Positions 7,505 through 17,700 of a DNA stretch of 64,000 nt are shown piece after piece. The stretch lies in the NCBI GenBank assembly GCA_003243425.1, contig QFQP01000011.1, forward strand, positions 62,001 to 126,000, in the 5' to 3' direction. The notes beneath the pieces are model-generated. The model did not search any database and was not told where the DNA came from. It saw only the letters and a list, made by a program, of their open reading frames with translations. The stretch's first letter is position 1, and every line of letters starts with the position of its first letter. This stretch comes from Archangium gephyra. GTDB lineage: Bacteria; Myxococcota; Myxococcia; Myxococcales; Myxococcaceae. The position numbers and the translations under genes are program-made.

Positions 7505-8923
7505 ATGCAGCTTGCCCGAAAGATCCTGCTTCCGCTGGCCCTCTTCGCCTTCCTGGCGCAGGGGGTTTCAGCGTGGTTGTCGGTGCGCGAAGCCGTCGCG
7601 CTCCACCACGCCGACGTCGAGCGTGATCAAGGCATCGCCGGGCGCGTGCTGGTCGCGGCGCTCGAGCGTGAACGGCAACGCGGCACGTGGGAACAAGGCG
7701 TGGCCGAGCTGCTCGCCGCCGCCAATCACGACCCCGACGACACGCAGGTTCGAATTCTCCCGCTGACGGAGCTCACGCTGGGTGGTCAGCAACGCGCAGC
7801 GCTGGAGCGCGGCGAGAGCGTCATCGTCCGCGAGGTGTGGGACTCCGCCGAGACGTGGATGCCGGTCACGCTGCCCGGAAACGCCGCCGGCGTGGTGTGG
7901 ATGCAGGAGACCCTCGTCGCGGAGCGCGACATCGTTCGCCGCATCGTCACCAGCCACGTTCTGAACTTCGGAACGATGGGCGTGTTGTGGGCCATCGTCG
8001 CGTTCTGGTTGAGCACCGCGCTGGTCGGTCGGCCCATGCGGTCACTGGCCGCCAAGGCGCGCCGCGTCGGTCAAGGCGACTACACGGGCCCGTTGCAGGT
8101 GCACCAGGAAGACGAGATCGGCGAGCTCGCGCGCGAGATGAATCACATGTGCGACGAGCTCATCGCGTCCCAGTCGCGCGTGGAGACCGCCCAGGCGCAG
8201 CTCCGTCACGCCGACCGACTCACCACCGTCGGGCTGCTGGCCGCCGGCATCGCGCACGAGCTGGGAACACCGCTCAACGTGATCAGCGTTCGCGCGCGCA
8301 TGATCGCCACCGGCGAGGTCGAAGCCGACGAAGCGAAGAACAACGCGAACATCATTCACGAACAGACGACGCAGATGACGCGCATCATCCGCCAGCTGCT
8401 CGACTTCGCGCGCCGCTCGCCGCCGACCATGACGCGCTTCTCGCTGCAGCAGGTCGCGCAGCACTCCATCGAGGTGCTGGCGCCGCTCGCCGAGAAGGCA
8501 AAGTGTGACCTCGAGCTCGCGCCCGGTGACTTCGAGATCAAGGTCCAGGGCGACCCCAATCAGCTGGAGCAGGTCATCGCCAACCTGATCATCAACTCCG
8601 TACAGGCGATGCCCAGGGGTGGCCCCGTGCAGGTGAAGGTGACCAGAACGCGCGCGACGCCCCCGGCCGATGTGGGTGGCCCCGAGGCTGAGTACGCGCG
8701 GCTCGACGTGACCGACCGCGGCGAAGGCATTCCCGAAGACGTGCTGCCACGCGTGTTCGAGCCGTTCTTCACCACCAAGCCCGTCGGCGACGGCAACGGG
8801 CTCGGGCTCCCGGTGGCCTGGGGCATTTTGCGCGAACACCAGGGGTGGATTGGGGTGGACTCTCGCTCAGGAACGGGCACAACTTTCTCGCTGTTTCTCC
8901 CTCTGGAGCGCACCGCAGAATGA
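7505..8923 (+). CDS. Membrane sensor histidine kinase (HAMP, HisKA, HATPase)
   Basis: The 472-residue kinase has a first membrane helix (about 5-25), a periplasmic sensor segment (about 26-150), a second helix (about 153-173), and a HAMP linker (about 174-225; VGRPMRSLAAKARRVGQGDY). HisKA carries the phospho-His at H251 in AHELGTPLNV. The ATP-binding lobe includes the N box (NLIINSVQAM), G1 (DRGEGIPE) and G2 (GNGLGLPVAWG). The layout resembles NtrB/ZraS-type kinases that pair with NtrC-type regulators. It overlaps the next gene by 4 nt (ATGA), so the partner is almost certainly that regulator. The signal is unknown. Confidence 0.93.
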   Translation: MQLARKILLPLALFAFLAQGVSAWLSVREAVALHHADVERDQGIAGRVLVAALERERQRGTWEQGVAELLAAANHDPDDTQVRILPLTELTLGGQQRAALERGESVIVREVWDSAETWMPVTLPGNAAGVVWMQETLVAERDIVRRIVTSHVLNFGTMGVLWAIVAFWLSTALVGRPMRSLAAKARRVGQGDYTGPLQVHQEDEIGELAREMNHMCDELIASQSRVETAQAQLRHADRLTTVGLLAAGIAHELGTPLNVISVRARMIATGEVEADEAKNNANIIHEQTTQMTRIIRQLLDFARRSPPTMTRFSLQQVAQHSIEVLAPLAEKAKCDLELAPGDFEIKVQGDPNQLEQVIANLIINSVQAMPRGGPVQVKVTRTRATPPADVGGPEAEYARLDVTDRGEGIPEDVLPRVFEPFFTTKPVGDGNGLGLPVAWGILREHQGWIGVDSRSGTGTTFSLFLPLERTAE

Positions 8924-10323
8924 GTCACCAGATCCTGATCGTCGAAGACGACGTGGCGATGGCGCAGTTGTTGGTCGAAGGGCTCCAACGCCGAGGGTAC
9001 GTGGCCAGAGCCGTGCACTCCGCGGAGCCGGCCCTCGCGGCGCTGGCAGAGCACGACTATCAGGCGGTCATCACCGACGTGAACATGAAGGGCCTCAACG
9101 GCCTCGAGCTGTGTCAGCGCATCGTCGCCGAGCACCCCGGCGTTCCGGTGCTGGTGATCACCGCGTTCGGAAGCATGGACACGGCGATTCGCGCCATTCG
9201 TGCCGGGGCCTACGACTTCCTCACCAAGCCCTTCGAGCTCGAGGCCATCGCGCTCGCCATCGGCCGCGCGGTTCAGCACAAGGAGCTGCGCGAAGAGGTC
9301 AAGCGCCTCCGTGACGAGGTCGTCAGCCGCAAGGGCGTCTCGCAGGTGCTCGGTGAGAGCGCGCCCATGCGTGAGCTCATCGCGCTCATCAACCGCGTGG
9401 CCGACAGTGAATCGGCGGTGCTGGTGACCGGCGAGCGCGGCACGGGCAAGGAGCTCGTCGCGCGCTCGCTCCACGAGGCCAGCCGCCGTCGCGCGGGCCC
9501 GTTCATCTCGCTCAATTGCAGCGCGCTGTCGGCCGCGGCGCTCGAGGGTGAGCTGTTCGGCTACGCGAAGGGCTCGGCCCCGAATGACTCGAAGACCGCG
9601 CGGCCCGGCGCCTTCGTGCGCGCGCAGGGCGGCACGCTGTTCCTCGACGACATCGCCGAGTTCCCGCTCGAGCTGCAGCCGCGGCTGCTCAAGGCGCTCA
9701 CCGATCGCAAGGTGCGCCCGGTCGGCAGTGAGCAGGAGGTTCCCTTCGACGCACGGCTCGTCACCGCGACCAGCCGCGACCTCGAGGCGATGGCGGAAGA
9801 AGATCGCTTCCGCCCCGAGCTGCACTTCGCCATCAACGTGGTGAACGTGCACATTCCGCCGGTGCGCATGCGCGGCAACGACGTGTTGTTGCTGGCGCAG
9901 CACTTCGTGCGCTTCTTCGCCGAGAAGTCCCGCAAGGAAGTCACCGGCATCGCGTCGAGCGCGGCAGAGAAGCTGCTCGCGTACGGCTGGCCGGGGAACG
10001 TGCTCGAGCTGCAGAACGTCATCGAGCGCGCGGTGGCGCTGACGCGCTACGCGCAACTGACCACCGCGGATCTCCCCGAGAAGGTGCTCAACCCCACGCC
10101 GGCCACCAACGCCGCCGAAGCCGACGAAGCGGTGCTCGTGCCCATGGACACCATCGAGCGGCAGCACATTCTGCGCGTGCTGCGCGCCGTTGGAGGCCAC
10201 CGCACGCAGGCCGCCAAGGTGCTGGGGCTCGACCGCAAGACGCTGTACCGGAAGCTCGAAGGCTATGGCCCGGCAGAAGTCGAAGCCGCGCTCAGGGACG
10301 CGCCGCCCCGCACCGACGCCTGA
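8920..10323 (+). CDS. NtrC-type response regulator with degenerate AAA+ domain
   Basis: In this 467-residue protein the receiver domain has the expected acidic pair (E9-D11), phospho-Asp D53, T81 and K103. The AAA+ domain (about 140-375) keeps Walker A GERGTGKE (171-178), but the sigma54-contacting GAFTGA loop is replaced by GSAPNDS (about 218-224). Walker B is LFLDD (second acidic residue D rather than E), and the second arginine-finger position in the LHFAINV stretch is Ala (A304). A Fis-type HTH closes the protein (HRTQAAKVLGLDRKTLYRKL). Start ATG at 8920 overlaps the kinase stop; a longer in-frame start at 8845 would lie inside the kinase. DNA binding is likely, but sigma54 activation is doubtful. 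Confidence 0.9.
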   Translation: MSHQILIVEDDVAMAQLLVEGLQRRGYVARAVHSAEPALAALAEHDYQAVITDVNMKGLNGLELCQRIVAEHPGVPVLVITAFGSMDTAIRAIRAGAYDFLTKPFELEAIALAIGRAVQHKELREEVKRLRDEVVSRKGVSQVLGESAPMRELIALINRVADSESAVLVTGERGTGKELVARSLHEASRRRAGPFISLNCSALSAAALEGELFGYAKGSAPNDSKTARPGAFVRAQGGTLFLDDIAEFPLELQPRLLKALTDRKVRPVGSEQEVPFDARLVTATSRDLEAMAEEDRFRPELHFAINVVNVHIPPVRMRGNDVLLLAQHFVRFFAEKSRKEVTGIASSAAEKLLAYGWPGNVLELQNVIERAVALTRYAQLTTADLPEKVLNPTPATNAAEADEAVLVPMDTIERQHILRVLRAVGGHRTQAAKVLGLDRKTLYRKLEGYGPAEVEAALRDAPPRTDA

Positions 10324-10326
10324 GCA

Positions 10327-10644
10327 TCAGCTCGACGTCGCCTTCAGACCGATGATGGCGACGATGAGCATCGCGAGGAACACACCTCGGGCGAAGGAAA
10401 TGGGCTCGCCGTTGATCAACACGCCGAGCACCGCCGCGCCGAACGCGCCAATGCCGACCCACACCGCGTACGCAGTGCCCATGGGCAGCGTGCGCACCGC
10501 CTGAGCGAGCAACACCAGGCTGGTGATGATGGCGCCGATGGTCAGCAGGCTCGGCAGGGGCTTCGTGAAGCCCTCCGTGTGCTTGAGCCCGACGGCCCAA
10601 CAGACTTCGAACAGCCCCGCGATGACGAGGACGACCCAGGCCAT
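10327..10644 (-). CDS. gdx: Guanidinium exporter Gdx (SugE-type SMR transporter)
   Basis: The 105-residue small multidrug resistance protein has four membrane helices and the membrane-embedded Glu13 (IAGLFEVCWAVGLK). Features typical of the SugE/Gdx branch rather than EmrE include KHTEGFTKPLPSL, LPMGTAYAVWVGIGAFGA and the C-terminal IIGLKATSS. The family exports guanidinium in exchange for protons across the inner membrane. The substrate assignment is supported here by a guanidine-III-type riboswitch directly upstream. ATG at 10644 is preceded by GGAGG (10649-10653). Confidence 0.93.
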   Translation of the reverse strand: MAWVVLVIAGLFEVCWAVGLKHTEGFTKPLPSLLTIGAIITSLVLLAQAVRTLPMGTAYAVWVGIGAFGAAVLGVLINGEPISFARGVFLAMLIVAIIGLKATSS

Positions 10645-10655
10645 GAAACCTCCGG

Positions 10656-10698
10656 GCGTCGTCTTGTCTTCACCGGGTACGGCGCGTCTCGTCCGGGG
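10656..10698 (-). ncRNA. Guanidine-III (ykkC-III) riboswitch
   Basis: Reading the minus strand, the leader of gdx contains the conserved blocks CCCCGGACGAGACGC, GCCGTACCCGGTG and AAGACAAGACGACGC in order. This closely follows the compact guanidine-III aptamer (CCGGACGAG, GCGCCGUACCCGG, ACAAGACGGCGC). The CCGG/CCGG helix is intact; the long-range helix (GCGCCGT with ACGACGC) has one C-A mismatch. The element ends three bases before the gdx Shine-Dalgarno GGAGG, so translational control by freeing or masking the ribosome site is the likely mode. Identified by eye from the known consensus. Confidence 0.85.
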
Positions 10699-10818
10699 TG
10701 CGCGAGATGCGCCCTCGGGTGGAATAGCGCCGTTTCGATGGTTGGCCATCAAACTTTGACAGCACCCGGGGCCGACCCGACGCTCGCCGCCCCTCACACC
10801 CACGAAAGAAGGAGACAC

Positions 10819-11370
10819 ATGCGCAAGTCATGGCTGCTGCTCGCGTTGCTGCTCACCGGCTGTAACGGACTGACTCCCGAGACGTACTCGCTGGTCGTCG
10901 ACTCCGCGGCACCGTCGGCCAGCTGCTTCAACAGCATGATGGACCCGTCGATCGTCGAGACCACCGTGCCGCCAGGCCTCATGCAGGTGCAGGTGTGGGA
11001 CGGGCCGGATCAGACGTCGTACCTGGAGGTCGAAGAAGGCGGCGGGCAGATCGACATGGGCGATGCGCCGTCGGTGGCCATCAGCGGCATCTTCACCGGC
11101 AAGAAGGGCGAGAAGGGCACCACCTTCACGCGTGACTCCGTCGCGAAGCAGACCACCGGCAACGCCGCAAACCCGACGGTGAACACCGTCACCACGCACG
11201 CAGAAATCGTCTTCGAGCGCGGCGGCGGCACCTTCGTCGGCACCGCCACCGTGAGCTCGTCGCGCAGCTGCTCGGGCATGGGGTGCGCGATGAATCAGCC
11301 CACCTGCTCGCTCAGCGGCATCAAGGTCTCGGGCACCCGCATCGCCGTCGAGTACGAGCGCGCGCCATAA
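10819..11370 (+). CDS. Putative lipoprotein of unknown function
   Basis: The 183-residue product has a classic lipoprotein signal (KSWLLLALLLTGC, lipid Cys14). The rest is soluble and mostly beta-strand-like, with a late Cys-rich stretch (SSSRSCSGMGCAMNQPTC). No family was recognised. ATG at 10819 follows AAGGAGA by a good spacing. It is divergent from gdx and does not share the riboswitch. Surface or periplasmic location is inferred from the lipobox. Confidence 0.75.
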   Translation: MRKSWLLLALLLTGCNGLTPETYSLVVDSAAPSASCFNSMMDPSIVETTVPPGLMQVQVWDGPDQTSYLEVEEGGGQIDMGDAPSVAISGIFTGKKGEKGTTFTRDSVAKQTTGNAANPTVNTVTTHAEIVFERGGGTFVGTATVSSSRSCSGMGCAMNQPTCSLSGIKVSGTRIAVEYERAP

Positions 11371-11373
11371 CCG

Positions 11374-14300
11374 TCACACGCTCAACAGCACGCCGCGGGC
11401 CTCCTGACCCGTGGCGGCTTTGATCGCCGCCGCGTAGGCCTGCGCCTGCGCTTCGTATTGACCGCGCTGCTCGTCGAAGGCGGCGTCGGTCTTGAATTCC
11501 ACGACCCACCAGTCGCCGTCGAGCTCGTACGCGAGGTCGATGGCCCCCTCGATGACGGTGCCGTCGGGCAGGTGATGCACCACCGCCACTTCGCGCCGCA
11601 CGTCCTTCGATTTCCTCGCGGCAGCCACTCGCGGGTGCTCGAGCGCCGCCAGCACGGCCTCGATGCAGGAGCGCTCTTCACGTTCCGTCGCGCCGATGGT
11701 GCGGCTCATGACGGCGGTGGTCGAAGCGACGAGCTCACGCCGTGCGTCCAGCGGGATCACCGCGAGCACCGCGTGGACGAGCTCGCCGAAGCGCCGCCCC
11801 GACGGCCTCCCCTGCCGCGGCGCGGTGGTCTTCTCGAGCGGGACCGATTCGATCGCCAACACCGGCGGCAGCTCGCGCGCGACCGTCACCTGCATCGAGG
11901 GCTTTCGCGCGGCGAAGATGGCCTCGGCGCGACTGGCCTGCCACTGCTCCCATGCAGCGATGCTCTTCGGAGCGGCGTCATCGTCGTCGGCGAGCGCGTC
12001 GGACGACTCGAGGCCCGCGGGTTCTTCCCGCTCGAGCTCCAGCGTGCGCGGGTCCCACCACACGACACCGTTCTTGCGCGTCGCGGCCAGATGCAGCCCG
12101 GGCAGCGGCACTTCACCGGGCACCGGACCATCGCGATCGAGGATCGGGTCGCGACCGAACGCCGGGCACCCTGGCGCCGGCTTCGGTTCATGCTCGAAGC
12201 CGAGCTGTGGATAGACCGAGCGATAGAGCACTTCGGTCCACGTGTCTTTCCACTGACGGTCACTGCACACCGGCACGATGAGCAGATCGCGCGCGCGCGT
12301 GGCCGCGACGTAGGTCAACCGGAGCGCCTCTTCGGCGTCACGTTGCAGCACTTCGTTCTCACGGTCGCGCAGCTCGACCGGCACGCAATTCGCCAGCGAA
12401 TGCACCCACAACCCCTGCTCCGGGTCGACCCAGTGCGAGGGCTCGTTGCGTGAGGAGTTGGCGGTCGGCTCCGCGAGAATCACGACCGGGAACTCGAGGC
12501 CCTTGGCTGCATGCACGGTCATCATGCGCACGCCTTCGGTGCCCTCTTCCACGAGCGGCGCCTCGGGAGCCTCACCGTTGTCGGCCTCTTCCTGGAGGGC
12601 TTCGACCACGTCGCGGAACGAGGTCGCGCGCCGTTCGTGGCGACGCGACAGCTCCGCCAGTTGCAGCACGTTGGCGAGCGCCTGCGCTCCCGCAGTCCAG
12701 AAGGCGACGCCCGCATGCGCGCGTGTGGCCTCGAGGAAGGTGTGCACCGTCGCCGACACGGGTCGCTTGTTCCGCTGCCGATGCAGCTCGCCGATGACCA
12801 TCAACGCCGCAGCAACCTCCCTGTCGGCGTCGCTCAACTCGACGGTGTCCCACCGCTTGAGCGGGCTCAGCCGATTCGCGCTCTTGAACACCAGCAACTG
12901 CTCGTCGGTGAACGCGAAGAAGGGCCCGCGCAGCGTCGCGTAGACCGAGAACTCGTCGCTCGGCCGCTCGATGGCGAAGAGCGCCGTGCGCAGCGCCATC
13001 ACCTCTTCGCGGTGGTGAAACGAGCGGCCGCCGACCAGCACGTGTGGAACGCGGTGGGCCTCGAGCGCCTGCGCGTACGGACGTGGCACGTCGACCCCAC
13101 CCCAACGGCGAAGCCGCTTGAACAGAATGCACACGTGCCGCGCCTGCACCGGCACCGGCTTGCCGTCTTCTTCGACGTGCCAGCCACTCTTGTTGATGAG
13201 CCACGACACGAAGCCGCCGACCGCCTGCGGCAGCGACGCTTCGATGGCGTCCTTCGTGGGCTTGCCGTACTTGCCGAACGGCCTCGGAGCCGGGAGCGCA
13301 ATCACCGAGGGCTGCGCGCGGTTCGCTTCGCGCCACTCGCCCTGCGCCACCCACGTGGCCTGGTGTTCGCCGACCATGGCCGTCGAGAACGCGCCGTTCA
13401 CCGCGGCCTGAATGCCGGGCGTGCTGCGGAACGACGTCGAGAGGTACACGACCGACGCGCCCTGTTTCACCAGGTGCTGCTTCACGCGCTCGTAGAGCAC
13501 GATGTCGGCTCGACGAAAGCGGTAGATGCTCTGCTTCGGGTCTCCGACGACGAACAACTTTCCCGGAACGACCTTCGTGAAGAACGGCCGGCTCTCGGAC
13601 GGATCTTCACCGCTGAGCAGCAGCACGATCTCACTCTGCAGTGGATCCGTGTCCTGGAACTCGTCGACGAAGATCCGCGTGAAACGCTCCTGGAGCGAGC
13701 GGCGAACCGACGCATGCTTCTGCAACAGATTGCGCGTGAGCAGCAGCAAGTCGACGAAGTCGAGCACGCCGGCGCGCTTCTTCTCGGCCTCGTACGCGTC
13801 GACCACCGGGCGCAGCTCTTCGTGAAGACGCGCGGCGAGATCTGCGTCGGCGGCGCGATTGAAGTCCTTGAGGGCCGACCAACAGGCATCGCGATCGGCG
13901 ACCACCGTCGCTTCACTCACGCCGGTGAAGTTCACGCCCCAGGCCTTCGCTTCCCAGCGGAACTTGTTGCCGCCCAGCTCACGCAGCTGCGCCTCGATGC
14001 CGTCGTAGTCGCGCTCGGACACCGACTCGCGATGCCGCACGTCTTCGAGGAAGCGGCGAACGAGGTCGATGCAATCGACGAACTCACTGCGGTCACGCCG
14101 CACCTTGAGGTTCGGCAGGTGACCGACGAGGCGCTGAAACGTCGGCAACAGGTTGTCGATGGCGGCCTGACGATCGAACGGGTCACGACGCCAGGGGTGC
14201 GCAAAGTCGCGATGCTCGACCAGTGACTGCACCGCCGAGAACAACGCACGACGCGGGGGCTCCGCGTCAGGTCCCCGCGCACGGCGGCGGAGCGCTCGAC

Positions 14301-14769
14301 GAACGCCCTCGGGTTGCTTCTGCAACAACGTCTGAAACTGCCGGTGAAACGCGGCATTCAACAGGGCGTCGGCGTCGTCTTCGGCGGCCACTTCGAACAG
14401 CGGGTCGACCTCTGCCTCGACCGGGTACTCACGAAGCAGGTCACCGCACAGGCCGTGAATGGTGCCGATGCGGGCGACTTCGAGCTCTTCCAGCGCGTCG
14501 GTGAGCCGCTCGAGTTCGTCGCCGCTGGACTCTTCGCGCGCACGCTCCAAACGCGTCCGAAGCCGCAGCTTCATCTCGCCGGCGGCCTTTTCGGTGAACG
14601 TGACCGAGATGATCTTCTCGAGCCGCGCCTCGCCTCGCCGCACCAGCATCACGATGCGCTCGACGAGCTCGGTGGTCTTGCCGGTGCCGGCCGCCGCTTC
14701 GACGACGAAGGTGGTGTCGACTTCTTCGCGCAGCCGGACGCGCGCGTCGTGATCGCCGGGCAACTTCAC
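11374..14769 (-). CDS. addA: AddA-type helicase-nuclease (UvrD-like)
   Basis: The 1131-residue protein is the motor and nuclease subunit of an AddAB-like double-strand-break resection enzyme. Walker A is EAAAGTGKTTE (G28-TGKT). Other SF1 helicase motifs include SVTFTEKAAGEMKLRLR, IGTIHGLCGDLLREYP, FVDEFQDTDPLQ (motif II), VGDPKQSIYRFRRAD (motif III) and VMTVHAAKGLEFPVVI-like text in the C-terminal half. A RecB-type PD-(D/E)XK nuclease sits at the very end, with D1078 (GAIDL), E1091 and K1093 (VVEFKTD). It follows addB by a 4-nt overlap. No recD-like gene is adjacent, favouring AddAB over RecBCD. Confidence 0.9.
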   Translation of the reverse strand: MKLPGDHDARVRLREEVDTTFVVEAAAGTGKTTELVERIVMLVRRGEARLEKIISVTFTEKAAGEMKLRLRTRLERAREESSGDELERLTDALEELEVARIGTIHGLCGDLLREYPVEAEVDPLFEVAAEDDADALLNAAFHRQFQTLLQKQPEGVRRALRRRARGPDAEPPRRALFSAVQSLVEHRDFAHPWRRDPFDRQAAIDNLLPTFQRLVGHLPNLKVRRDRSEFVDCIDLVRRFLEDVRHRESVSERDYDGIEAQLRELGGNKFRWEAKAWGVNFTGVSEATVVADRDACWSALKDFNRAADADLAARLHEELRPVVDAYEAEKKRAGVLDFVDLLLLTRNLLQKHASVRRSLQERFTRIFVDEFQDTDPLQSEIVLLLSGEDPSESRPFFTKVVPGKLFVVGDPKQSIYRFRRADIVLYERVKQHLVKQGASVVYLSTSFRSTPGIQAAVNGAFSTAMVGEHQATWVAQGEWREANRAQPSVIALPAPRPFGKYGKPTKDAIEASLPQAVGGFVSWLINKSGWHVEEDGKPVPVQARHVCILFKRLRRWGGVDVPRPYAQALEAHRVPHVLVGGRSFHHREEVMALRTALFAIERPSDEFSVYATLRGPFFAFTDEQLLVFKSANRLSPLKRWDTVELSDADREVAAALMVIGELHRQRNKRPVSATVHTFLEATRAHAGVAFWTAGAQALANVLQLAELSRRHERRATSFRDVVEALQEEADNGEAPEAPLVEEGTEGVRMMTVHAAKGLEFPVVILAEPTANSSRNEPSHWVDPEQGLWVHSLANCVPVELRDRENEVLQRDAEEALRLTYVAATRARDLLIVPVCSDRQWKDTWTEVLYRSVYPQLGFEHEPKPAPGCPAFGRDPILDRDGPVPGEVPLPGLHLAATRKNGVVWWDPRTLELEREEPAGLESSDALADDDDAAPKSIAAWEQWQASRAEAIFAARKPSMQVTVARELPPVLAIESVPLEKTTAPRQGRPSGRRFGELVHAVLAVIPLDARRELVASTTAVMSRTIGATEREERSCIEAVLAALEHPRVAAARKSKDVRREVAVVHHLPDGTVIEGAIDLAYELDGDWWVVEFKTDAAFDEQRGQYEAQAQAYAAAIKAATGQEARGVLLSV

Positions 14770-17700
14770 GGTTCATCCCTCAGGGCGTTGAGTTCTTTGA
14801 GTTCGGCGCGCAGGCCCTTTCGCGTGCGACGAATTCGGCGCGCCTCGTCAGGGCCACAGACGGCCTTGAAATCGCAGTAGCGACACTCGTCTTCGTCAGG
14901 CGCCGCGGGGAAGAAGCCGGTCTCGAGTGCGCCACGAATCACACGCGCCACGCGACCGAAGGCCTCCCGGCTCGGCCCGTCGAGCCGCGTCATCACCGAG
15001 CGATAGCCACCGACCTGCGTCGTGTAGAAGAGCCGGCCACCCGCGATGGTGGCATCGGGGAACAACTTCTCGAGCACCAGCGCATACAGCAGCGGCTGCA
15101 GGTGACGGCCACCACCGATGACGTTGCCTTCTTCAGCGCGCGCGCGGCCCGTCTTGTAGTCGCAGGCACGCAACGCGCCGAGGCGCCCCTGCTCGACGAG
15201 GTCGATCGAACCGCGAACGCGGAGCCCCTCGGTGATGGTCACCGGCTCCGCTGAACTTCGCGGGTCCTGCACGTCGACGTCGCGGCCCGGCAGGCCGAAC
15301 GACAACTCGAAGTACGCAGGTTTCCACTCCGGCTCTTCGGCGACGCGCTTGAGCCACTCGCGGAGGTCGGCCTCGAGCGTGTGCACGCCGTCGACCCACA
15401 CACGTTCGATGGCGGGCTTGAACTCGTCATAGACCTTCGCGGCGACGGCTTTGACGACCTCGTGCAGTCGCAGCTGCACCTGCGTGAGCGTCTGCGCGTT
15501 CACTTCGATACCGTCTGCGCGCAGTGCGTTGAGCAGTTGAAACTGAACGTCGTGCGCCATCGACCCCTTCTCGAGCGGGCCGAGTTCTTCGAGTTCACCG
15601 GGAACCTCGAACGGGTACAGGCGCGCGATGGTCGACAGGTAGAACTTGTACGGACACGCGGCGAACTGCTCGAGCGACGTCGGGCTGAACAGCCGCGCCG
15701 CAGGTTGATGCGGCTCGAGCGCGGCCCGCCCGGCGGCACCCGGCTTCACGAAACCGTCATTCACCGTCCACGCGCTGGTCTGCCACCGCGAATATCGGGC
15801 CCGCAGCGCACGCGCGAGGTGCGGGTTCGTCATCACCAGATAGCGGCCGCGACCCTTCACCGAACCACGCGCGTGCAGAATTCCATCGAGCACCGCGAGA
15901 TCGAACTCGGTGTCGTCGATGGCCTGCGCCGCGACTTCTGGAGCCGGCCACGCCAGCCGAACGCGCGACGATGATTCGGCCTGGCGTTGCAACGCTTCGA
16001 AACCGGGCAGTCGCCCCTGCACCGCGCGCGCTGCCTCCAGCGCGTAGAAGGAAGGCACCCGTGGCCGCGCGTGCTCCGCGTCGACTCGTGGATACGAGAG
16101 GACCGCCTTCGCTCTCGCCGCACCGACCGCGAGCTGAAGCGCGTGACGCTCGCTGGCCACCCGGTGCCGCGCGACCTCGAGTTCGTCGTTCACCGCTTCG
16201 CGCAGCCGGTCCGAGAAGAGCGGGTCTTCGCGGATCTTCTGGGGGAACACGCGCTCGGCGAGGCCGGGAATGAAGACGGTATCGAACGAGAGACCGCGCG
16301 CGGCCTCGACCGGGCCGATGAAGATCTGCCCGTGACGGCGGCGCACCGGCGGCTCGGTGATCTCCGAGAGCCGGCGAGCGAGCACCGCGCGCACCTCGGA
16401 GAGTTCGAGCGGACCGACGGGATCCATCGGCGCGAGTTCGTTGAGCACCGCGAGCACCCGCGTCGGGTACTTCAGCGCACGCGTCGCCAGCCGCTGCAGC
16501 GCTTCACGCCACTCACGCCACGGCGCGCGCGTCGGCAAGGCGGTCAATTCATCGAGCAGCGGCAACGCGAACTGCTCGAGCGAGGTGAGCTCGGCCAGGC
16601 GACGCTGCTCTCGGCCGCGCTGGGCTTCGGTCGCCGTGGGGTTCTGCAGCGCCTTCATGGCCGCGGCGCGAAGCCCGGTCAGCCGGCGCTTCCAGCGGTC
16701 GGTTCCGCCGATGACCGCCGCCTCGATGATCAGATCTTCCCAACGCCACGGCGCACGCAGTTGGCCCAACGGAGCAGGCGCATCGACGTCGACCGCGTCT
16801 TCTTCAGGTGGCGGAGCAACCGGCGGCGCCGGCGGCAACAACGAGTCTGAGGAATCGGGAGCGACGAACGACTCGGTGTTCGCGGCAGGAGGCGCGCCTT
16901 CGGGATCCGGCGTCGGCACTTGCGACAACGAGAGGTACTCGCTGAAGCGCCGCGCCGAGAGCCCCTCCGCGGCGCACGCGAGCAAAGCCAGCAAGGCGCG
17001 ACCCGCGGGATCCGGCCGAGGCTGACCAGCGCTGAACCACGCCTCGATGCCCGCGCGACGAAACGCGTCTTCGAGGGGCGCGCGGTACGTGCCGGGGCTG
17101 CGCAAGAGCACCGCCATGTCGTCGAAGGGAACACCGGCACGCGCGCGGTCGAGCACACGTCGCGCGATCTCCACACACTCCCGCGCCTCACCTGGCGCCG
17201 AGAAGAAAGGCAACGTCACCTCGGCGTCTTCGATGTGCTGCGGCGTGAAGAGATTGCGCTGCAGGCGTGACAGCGCGTCTTCACCCTCGGCGTCGAGCTC
17301 TTCGCGCGCCAACGTGGGGAGGTTCTGCGCTTCTTCCGACGGCGAAGTGACGAGCACCGACGGCGCAGCGCTCACGAGCGCCGACACGAATTTGAGCTCG
17401 AGGCCCGGCGCCGCGGGAACGTCGAGCATCAACAGCGGCGCCCGGGGCAACGACGAGAGCCGCTCCAACGCCAACGCGTAGACGCCCGCGCGGTCGATGA
17501 GCTTCTTCTCGTCGAGGAGCGTTTCGAACGCCCGGCGCGCTTCGAGCAATGCGGGTTCGACGCCCGCCTCGACGTTCACCATGCGCAGCTCACCGACGGT
17601 TCGCGACAACGCGCGCGCGAGCCCCGGCCGGCCTTCGAGCGGCTCGAGCCGGTGCAGCAACTTCTCTTCACCCAGCTCGTAGGCCACGCGCGCCCACAGC

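Noticed and set aside
8845..8919. A longer start for the response regulator
   Set aside because: It would add 25 non-conserved residues inside the kinase gene. The ATG at 8920 starts the receiver domain exactly and overlaps the kinase stop.
10393..10398. Membership of the lipoprotein gene at 10819 in the guanidine regulon
   Set aside because: It is divergent from gdx and the riboswitch is oriented toward gdx only.
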